A DNA stretch of 10,883 nucleotides, from NCBI GenBank assembly GCA_003118195.1, contig BEXV01000654.1:185508-196390 (forward strand), given 5' to 3'. Each line of letters starts with the position of its first letter. Position 1 is the stretch's first letter. Shown here in pieces: positions 1 to 7,600 of the stretch. Origin of the DNA: Hemicentrotus pulcherrimus (taxonomy: Eukaryota; Echinodermata; Echinoidea; Camarodonta; Strongylocentrotidae). The position numbers and the translations under genes were made by a program. Under the pieces are notes generated by a model. The model was given only the letters and a program-made list of their open reading frames with translations. It was not told the origin of the DNA and made no database searches.

Positions 1-221
1 TTGCAAGGATATGCGTATAGTAGTCTTCCGTCTCTAAAGAGAGAGAGCCGACCCTACCCCAATAAGAGGCTAACGAACGAAAGAGACGGAAAAATTCGGT
101 CTAGCTTTCTCCGTGAATTTGGTCCTCTCGAAATAAATGGTGTGAGAGAGCGAGACTCGATTTGTGTTTTAGCTGCTGAATGTTCGTTGCGTTGGAGAGG
201 TAGATCTAGATGGGTTTCTCT

Positions 222-230
222 TATATATAA
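222..230 (+). promoter_or_regulatory. TATA-like sequence upstream of the gene
   Basis: The word TATATATAA matches the TATA-box consensus and lies about 130 bases before a CpG-dense patch, on the strand of the only gene in the window. TATA-like words are common by chance in AT-rich DNA, and no initiator can be assigned, so this is only a candidate. Confidence 0.15.
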
Positions 231-361
231 CTGGTAACTAATTTAAATCGGAATTCACTTTTATATAGGAAGAATAAATTGAAGTTAACGTAAGACTGTT
301 GCATTGTTTGCTAAAATTCTAAGATTCGCTCTCCAGTCTCTGTGCATGTGTGGCTGGCAGA

Positions 362-431
362 CGGCTGAGATGAGCGCCGCGCGCCGCATGCTCGGTTTCA
401 GCGCCCCGCCAGGTCCCACTCCGAAGCGCTG
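362..431 (+). promoter_or_regulatory. CpG-dense patch, possible promoter or first-exon region
   Basis: About eleven CpG dinucleotides fall within 70 bases, including an alternating GCGCCGCGCGCCGC block followed by the palindrome GCATGC at 386-391. Most of the rest of the window is AT-rich and CpG-poor. The block beside GCATGC loosely resembles an NRF1-type GCGCATGCGC site, but it is not a full match. Its place upstream of the first coding exon suits a promoter or a non-coding first exon. That role is inferred from composition only. Confidence 0.3.
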
Positions 432-460
432 CTCTTGGACCAGTCTTTGAAATAACCAGT

Positions 461-931
461 TAGACTCTAGGTGTGTCTACATCTACCGTAGATCAGGTTT
501 GAAATCAACAGCAGAGGTCAGCGACAAGCTAATTAGGTCAACCGTTAATACTCGATAGATATTGCCACTATATAGATCTAGTCTATGTTAGATAAAGTCT
601 TCTTAAGTTCTTTCTATCTTACAAATAAAGTAACTTTAGTGTGATGCCTGGTGTTACGTGTGTCGGAGAGGCGGAGGACTGGACGCTCGACAACATTCGC
701 ATACGTAGTCTACTAAACTTAAGTTAAGCCTTAGGCCTAGACTCTAGGCTTTAATAAGCCAAGGCAAAGCTGTCACTCTCGCCAATGGCAATGCCGTGGA
801 TTTAACTTAAATTTGCTAACCAAGTGATCCATCAATCATAATATTTGTCATCTGGTCATTCATGATATTGTCAAACAAGTCTGAAAATAATTTGTAAATA
901 TTGCAAGATGTATCAATCATGTAGACTCTAG
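461..931. repeat. Three dispersed copies of TAGACTCTAG
   Basis: The ten-base word TAGACTCTAG occurs at 461-470, 738-747 and 922-931. The copies lie in the same upstream stretch as the AGATCTAG-type palindromes at 202, 574, 1013, 1104 and 1330. A ten-mer three times in 470 bases is far beyond chance, so this is a local repeat vocabulary, either low-order satellite decay or a repeated protein-binding word. Confidence 0.6.
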
Positions 932-1012
932 ACTATTATTTTTAACTTCTTCAATGAAATCACCTGTCCAAATAAGAACCAACCTGTCCAGATGCACATT
1001 GACATTTCTAAC

Positions 1013-1117
1013 CTAGATCTAGACCTAGTCTACCATTGTTCATAACTCTATCCAGCTTGGTATACTAATAATGGTAGACTGAGCAGATCAAATACTTGGA
1101 CCAAGATCTAGATCTAG
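1013..1117. repeat. CTAGATCTAG palindrome repeats
   Basis: A perfect ten-base palindrome, CTAGATCTAG, lies at 1013-1022. A double version, AGATCTAGATCTAG, lies at 1104-1117. Related copies occur at about 202, 574 and 1330, and I found none after 1350. Such GATCTAG runs are frequent in some marine invertebrate genomes and look like short-period repeat remnants. No function is evident. Confidence 0.55.
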
Positions 1118-1528
1118 TTGACCTCGGTCTTTGAATCTTGGTCTACATGACCCTAGGCCTTCATAAGATGGATCTGTTTTAAACTTTTGTTTAGTTAGTC
1201 TGATTTTTGTATTTTTAAGACGTTCAATATCATTTGTTTAGGACAGTTAAACCTATTTTACCAAGTAAAGTGAAACTTGGTTTGTAAATTGTAGGAAAAT
1301 TTATTTGTATCACTGTCGATTGATTAAGACTAGATCTATCATCTAGCCCTCAATATCACAAAGTGCAATACACAAGTATTCATTGGCTGAAATGTTATAG
1401 CTCATAACATAAGTTTATTTTAAAAGTTAAATAGTTGAATAGATTTGTAAGCCAGTCCACATATAACTGAAGTTTTTTATCTTTGCTTGAAATTTTCTCA
1501 ATTGAATCAGTGCTCTCTGATAAAGAAG

Positions 1529-1690
1529 ATGTCTACTTCTGAGAAGCATCCTCAATTGACCTGCCAAGAATTAAGTAAGCAATGCAACGATGTTGATTCC
1601 AGTTCTGTACAGCTACGCAGTCGTTTGAAACGTCGAAGTCTATGTAAGAACGCATCCTATGGATCATATCAGCCCAGCATGTACAGAAAG
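1529..1690 (+). CDS. Coding exon 1 (residues 1-54)
   Basis: The start ATG at 1529 opens the frame. The only in-frame candidate further upstream is a TTG at 1487, and an in-frame TAA lies at 1448-1450. The exon ends in AAG before the donor GTATGG at 1691, at phase 0. The encoded part is polar and Ser-rich, with a basic cluster RLKRRS at 32-37 that could be a nuclear localisation or 14-3-3/kinase site. The open frame continues past the donor to 1777, but the good donor and the phase match with exon 2 support ending the exon here. The gene may also have a non-coding exon further 5'. Confidence 0.75.
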
Positions 1691-4600
1691 GTATGGCGGG
1701 GTACCAAGACCCTCCTGCATAGAATGTTGCATTTAAATGCAACTTTGTGTGCAAGAGGCTTTCTGCTGGGATGCTAAAATCTGTTTTCCCCCTTTTTTTT
1801 TTTTGGGGGGGGGGGGGTTCGCTCGCTATTCATAAGATCGTTTTTCATAATCGAAGAAGAGGGTCGCTATTCAAAATCCAAAATCTGGGTCATTATGAAT
1901 AGGGGTCCATATTCATAATACGAGAAGAAGAAATAATAGCGAATAGAACCCTCATTTCGTATTATAAATAGTGATCCTTATGAATAGTGACCCCCTATAT
2001 AAATTATGAATAGTTACCCCGATTTCGTATTATGAATAGTGAAAACTAGAAAATTTATCTCTCCGTAAATTACTTTACCATTACCGGTATTCCTATTTGT
2101 TTTAGTTTTCTCTATTTGATTTCCATTTGATGTTGAAATATACACTTCTGTATAAAACTTATCTTTCTCATGGTAAAAACTACATAACAACAAAAAATAT
2201 TTTTCAAATTCAGCTCTTACTAAATAATGGTAGGAATACTTTTTTTGTGTGCAGATGTACACCTAAGTTATATTGGTGGTAAAGCAGAGGTTTGAGCAAC
2301 ATATTTTAACCCACCTTTTTATCATTAATACGGTTAGGAATAATTGACTTTTCATTGCTGTTAGAATTACAGGATCTATGTCCTGACATTACCATTCTCA
2401 TCTTAACTTAATAAGAATCTAATCTATATTGTTTAATTTTCTGGGCTTCTAATTTGACACTCTTTTAGGTTTCAGTTGGAAGTGTTTCACAAAGTTTAGA
2501 TCAGCATTCAGAAAGTGAACCAACAGGGACGAGGTTTTATCACAGTAGGCTCGAAGAACTCTCAAAAGAATTGGAGACGCTAGATGAACATTTCATTGAT
2601 AATGATGACGACAGTGATGATGACCAGGAAGAGGTGAAATACTTGCATCCTTGTATATTCTTCAGATTTCATAAGATTTAGATTATTAGTAATCAAGTAA
2701 GACTTTGAAGAAAAATAGAAGCCAAAGAAATTGTATGTTGTTATTGTCCTCAAACAGCTACCAGTAGGTAACGTCTCTTCTCTTCTTTTTTTTCTTTATA
2801 AATTCTTCTAATCTGCCTATAATCGTCAACAAACCATTGCCAATTACTTTGTTACTACAATTTGTTATAGAAGCAACAAAAGAAGAAAAGAGAAAAAGAA
2901 AATTAAAAAAACAATCATAAATATTTGTTCAATATTATTGTATTTTGGAATGCTCAGCTATGAAGCTTCTGCAAATTCGTTAAAACCTTCAGGCCTCTGA
3001 GAGTGTGTAAAATAATCTTTACCTGATGCTGAGAACATTGGGGAAAGAGAGCCCTCTCTTGTCAAGATATATGTAGTTAAACTGCTAATAATTTATTTTT
3101 AACCCAGATGTAAATCATCTACCTTAGGGCTTCTCAAGATCCGTACTGCCGGGGAGGCTCTGCTTATTTTAAACTGTAACAATTGCCCTTAGATCAAATA
3201 TAAACCTAATATAAGCCTCATTTTCTTCAGTTACACTTGTCATTACTGTATTTTTTAAGAGCAGTTAAGATAGGGTTTGGACGTGTAATTGTATGATGTT
3301 TCATTTTATAGGAGTGGGACAACTGCCAAAGAGGAGGAGTCAACATCTCCGCATACAGGTGGCTACCAAATAGTGAGGAAATTGATGATGACCATCTCCA
3401 TGAACCACAGGACTTCTTGGATGAAATTGGTATGTCTCTATCTAGGTTCAGTGACACATGCTCCAGCAACAGTTGTTCCACGGTCAATTCCATATCAAAT
3501 ATACATACCGGTACTGGTATCTGTTGACATAAATTTTTAGTTTAAAAATCCAACAAGCAAGAAAATGTGTGGTTTGTTATTTACCAAACTAGGCTTTAAA
3601 AACAAAAAAGTTGCAGCCAGTGCCAACCCATTTGTTGCTCTTTTCTTTCTCATCATTCTTTATTGCTACTTTTGCATACTTATACATGCATAATTGGTCC
3701 ATCATTCTTTCTCAAAAATACTACTATTTTAAACAAAAATCTCTATAGGGCTTTCTTATCCATTGCTTTTCTTTGTCTTTCTCTGTTTCTCTCTCCCATC
3801 CTATTCCTAGTTTTATTTGTCTGTCTCTTCTCCTTACTTATTGTCTCGTAATCCCTCTTCTCTCCTCTCTCTTTCTCTCGCTCTCTCTCTCCCTCTCCCT
3901 CCTGTCTCTCCTTCTTCCTCTCTAAGTTCATATCAATGACTATATAGTCTTATTAATCAAAAATGTAACCATAATTAGCATTTTTTTCTCAAGGAGAAAT
4001 AGTTTGAAACTTGGTATGGCTTGTTCCACATTTTCAGCAGATAGCAACGAAGGGATACATAAGGAAGCCTGGAGTTAAATATTATGTCTTCACTAATGAA
4101 AATTGTTCAAGTTTTTCATCATCGAAGTGCATTTTATAGATATATTAACTGCTATGAGAGGCATTGCTGTTTCTATTGGCTCAAGGGCGAGCCTCAGGAT
4201 CATATCAGGATGTAACGTCCCAGAGAGCCAGTATAGAAATAGCTATGCTTCGAATATTAAAGCAGGCAATATATGCCAAATTCACAAACAATTCTACAAA
4301 GAATTCTTATCTTTTCTTGAGTAAAGACTGGTTAAACATCACAGAAAATCTGAGACAGTGTCTGTAAATGTTCGCTGAAAAGTTACCTGTATGTTATGAT
4401 CATTCGAGAAACGCAGACATAAAGCACTGTAGGGTACCGGTATTCACACTCGCACCATTTTTTTTTTTTACACATAAACCAATGGGGATCTCAGCAAAAT
4501 TTATTTATGCGGCCCGTTATCCAAGGCAACGGGCATCTTTGAAAAAACTATTGACCAGTAGGCGAGCATGGCTAAAATCACCACTCCAATTTTGACCCAT

Positions 4601-7600
4601 CAGATGACTAGATTCATTCAACATACTAAAGAGAGGTAACATATGCCCACCTTCTACTCAAATCTAAGCCTGATGCTGGGCTAAAGCTTTTGACCAAAAT
4701 CTAACTCGTTTCTTTGTTTAACATAATTTTAGACAAAGGGTTAGGTTTGAATGAATTAGTAGAATACAAACAGGTGTCTAAAACTGCTTTTGTTAAAAAA
4801 ACATCTCGGCAAATATGAATATGAATATAAAATTTGAATAACAATACTCAAATATCAAATGTGCAAAATAAAAATGGGACAAAGTAGGTTGAACCGTCCT
4901 CCCAAATGCAAAATTCTGATCCTGAATTTATGAAACCTTTCAAGCAAAAGATGAAAATTATTAATAAACTTTCTTGTTTTAAAGGATGCAATGAATGGCT
5001 TCTAATCTGTAATGACCTCTGTGTATTAAAGGCATTGTTTTACCATGCTAAATCTGAAATGCATAGCCCTAAATGATATCAGTGTCTGTGATATGGTGTA
5101 ATATTGAAGCCCTAACAAAATTGCGCTTCAAAATGATCATGAAGTGCCTCAAAAAAGCACAAATCTTTGAATGACCGGTTTTACCATATTTATTTTCCCC
5201 AATAGACTGTAGTGTTATAAAAACCTTTGAAATTTTGATTTTCCAATCATATATATCTTGATAATCAGATAGGAGATCGGCTTCTAAAAGTCATGGGATT
5301 CATGACTGACCTAAAGGTTTATGATTATTATTGCAGCATGAGCTTAATCCAGGATGTTGTTTCAGAATCTAAGGCAATGTTACTGAGTCACTTCTAATAA
5401 AGCATTCTTTGCATTGAGAACAATAAGAGTAAGTGTCAAATTACCTGAATCCATTTACTCTCAACTTTTTAGCTATAATGTATGAGGAGTTGAGCACACA
5501 TCCGGAACGACTTTGCTATTATTTAAGATATTTTATAAACCTTCTTGTATTCGGTTGATCAACCATGTAAGACTTGAAATGAAATTGAAAAAAAGAAAAA
5601 TCCAAACCGATACTATATTGTTTAGTGATTTCAGTTTGAATCGTCCATCGACACCAATGTCATTTTGGAACACATTATACATTTGCCACTCTTTCCTAGA
5701 CGTATGAATGTGTTCCTGGTAGCAGGATAATACCTTGGTCACATCGATGAGACCGTCACCGGACCAACTTCACTATAACATTATCCCTAAAGGCTAAAAC
5801 TCAGTCAGTTTGGAGTGTATCTTGAGTCAGTTTGGCTGCACGACTAAGGTATCAACGGTTACAATCAATGCTGATTTACATCATATTTATTCTCAGTCAG
5901 TGCTTTTAATGCAGTTCAGTTCATTTTATGTAAACAATGAATTTTTTTCAAAATCATTCTATAAGGTCAGGTGGATGATAAGATAGAAGTGTTCCATCCC
6001 AGTCCAAAAAGCGCCACCAATGCTGAGAGCGAAGCTGGAACCAAGAGTTATTGGAATCCTCAAAGATGATCCCTTCAAACATGGTTTCTGATGAAATACA
6101 TCTGGGGGGTGTTTCACAAAGACTCAGATCGACTTTAAGTTGGACTTAACTGTGGTAGGCCGTTCATGCCACTGGTTGCTCTCCCAATTATGATAATTAG
6201 ATAGTACTTTCTTCAATAATGAACTACCTGGTATCCAAAAATGTAAATTCTGTAGATAAGTGACCACGATTTTTACGTCCCTTGAGAAACCAATGCCAGA
6301 AATGGTTAGAGGAACCAGTGGCATGAAAGGCCTGCCATAATTCAAGTCCAACTTAAGTCGATCTTAGTCTTTGTGAAAACACTACCCTGGACTTTAATGT
6401 TGTTTTTATTGTCACTTACAGGGTCAACTCTTCATAGTCAGGTTGATGATGAGATTGAAGTCTTTCGTTCTAGTCTCCACTCCATGATTAGTCAACAGCA
6501 CCATCGGTGCAGGGAGCTATGGAATCAAGAGCTAGAGGAATCAATCTCAAAGATGATCCCTTCACATATGGTTTCTGATGAACAGGTTAGAATAGTGGCG
6601 AATGTGAGGGGGACTTGACCAGCCTGTGCCCCATCCTTTAACAAAACCCAATGTAGCATCCTAAGTTTGCCCCAAGCTCCCCCCCCCCAAAAAAAAATGC
6701 CCCCTTTCAAATTATCGACCCAAAGACCAACAAAAAAGTGAAATCAATTCAGAATGTAGAATGTCTTATAATAGTACATTTGCAATGGGTTTTTTTCTTC
6801 AATTTCACATGCAAAAATTTTTAATGGGCATAATCATTTCCATTTGATAAATTTTCTACAAATTATTTTTTAAACGACCTGATTTAATTCAGTGATTCTG
6901 CTTGTCGACAGTTATGTAATGAAATTAAAATGGTAAAAAGTATAATGATATGATTCTCAACTTGTACAATCTTCACCCCTGCTTTTGCCTTTTGCTTTTT
7001 TCATAATTTTCTGCTTATATTGCTTCTTTGTTATTGCAATGCGGTTCATACCTTGTTTTTCTTTGTCATTCCTATTTTTCTCTCTTTCTATTTCTACTCT
7101 CTTCTTCTTTTTCCTATTTTCTTTTTGTTCTCATCGGTTTATTTATTTTTTTCTTCTTCAATATTTTTTTTCCACTTTTTAAAAATAAATTCTCTCTCTG
7201 TCCCTTTTTATCTTTCTCCCTCTCCCTCTCTTTTTCATTGTTGTAATTCTCATTTCATTTTCTTTGTTCCCTTTTCCTCTTTCTTCTTATTCCCTTCCCG
7301 ACCCCCTTACTTTCTGCAGTCCTCTGGTCATAGTCCATGCCAGACAGTGCCTCATAACTCAGGCTCACAGGAGATGTGGTCTTCAGGTAGGTCCTCTCCT
7401 TTAAAGGCCCACGCGGTACTACATGTAGCTACTTGCTCCCTCTATCTAGAAAACAATGCCTAAGATGTGACCATTGGTCCCCCCATGATCCTCTTTTTCT
7501 TATGTTAATTGAGAGCTGATTTGATAAGATAACCACCTGTCCAGTGACCTTGCAGGCTGGTCTAATCCCTCCTGTACACTAGTACAGATGGGCTTTAAAC

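Larger units (their letters stand above)
1..1528. other. Upstream / 5' untranslated region with no coding exon found
   Basis: No convincing coding exon is visible here. The first 240 bases are fairly rich in CpG and contain an open frame, but it has no family resemblance and no clear splice context. The stretch holds a TATA-like word at 222-230, a CpG-dense patch at 362-431 and many CTAG-type palindromes. Just before the first coding ATG, a pyrimidine-biased stretch ends in AG at 1509-1510. That could be the acceptor of a 5' exon whose coding part starts at 1529, with a non-coding first exon further upstream. The position of any upstream exon cannot be fixed from sequence alone. Confidence 0.5.
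1691..2468 (+). other. Intron 1, with a C-T-G homopolymer junction and TATTCATAA cluster
   Basis: The intron is bounded by GTATGG at 1691 and a TCTTTTAG acceptor ending at 2468. It holds C5-T12-G13 at 1788-1817 and then a cluster of TATTCATAA/TTATGAATA words to about 2040. The remainder is AT-rich, with no exon-like frame. An alternative acceptor seven bases downstream (GTTTCAG, ending 2475) would bring an immediate in-frame stop, which supports the chosen border. Confidence 0.7.
3430..6421 (+). other. Intron 3 (about 3 kb), with a decayed exon copy and a foldback element near its 3' end
   Basis: The longest intron of the gene. From 3540 to about 5960 it is AT-rich, with a pyrimidine tract at 3765-3923, a same-frame open stretch at 4164-4595 broken by one stop, a GCCCGTT/AACGGGC hairpin at 4512-4534, and a direct repeat AGTCAGTTTGG at 5803 and 5825. 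The last 460 bases hold the exon 4-like relic (5965-6095) and a foldback element (6102-6390). No further exon with compatible phase and splice sites was seen in the middle part. Confidence 0.65.
6586..7319 (+). other. Intron 4, with C10-A9 run and long pyrimidine tract
   Basis: It runs from GTTAGA to a TTTCTGCAG acceptor ending at 7319. A C10-A9 junction lies at 6679-6697. From about 7045 to 7319 the sequence is almost entirely T and C. This produces long Phe/Leu/Ser-rich open frames in all three forward frames, which are artefacts. The tract may act as an extended splicing signal for exon 5. The middle is AT-rich with nothing recognisable. Confidence 0.65.

Noticed and set aside
1..237. Open frame of 78 codons at the left edge, rich in Arg and Ser
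   Set aside because: It is open to the window edge and begins with TTG, has no recognisable domain and no clear splice signal. It could be part of an upstream exon, but I cannot support it.
1691..1777. Continuation of the exon 1 frame to a stop at 1777
   Set aside because: A good donor (GTATGG) at 1691 and exact phase agreement with exon 2 make this read-through intronic.
2774..2911. Facing pyrimidine and purine tracts in intron 2 as a foldback element
   Set aside because: The complementarity is low-complexity only, and no defined arms or ends could be drawn.
3743..3931. Arg/Glu-rich frame on the minus strand
   Set aside because: It is the translation of a decayed (AG)n tract and has no gene character.
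5513..5742. Overlapping short frames on both strands in intron 3
   Set aside because: Short, with no domain, no fitting splice sites and no composition change; chance frames.
5803..5835. Direct repeat AGTCAGTTTGG, with a TGAGTCA (AP-1-like) word at 5823
   Set aside because: Only two copies of 11 bases in an intron; too little to claim a regulatory site.
5968..6069. Possibility that the exon 4 copy is a working, mutually exclusive exon
   Set aside because: The frame ends at a TGA, the length differs by a non-multiple of three, and neither a good acceptor nor a donor is present at the matching borders.
7020..7463. 147-codon Phe/Ser/Leu-rich frame on the + strand
   Set aside because: Most of it translates the intron 4 pyrimidine tract. 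Only 7320-7386 is kept, as exon 5.
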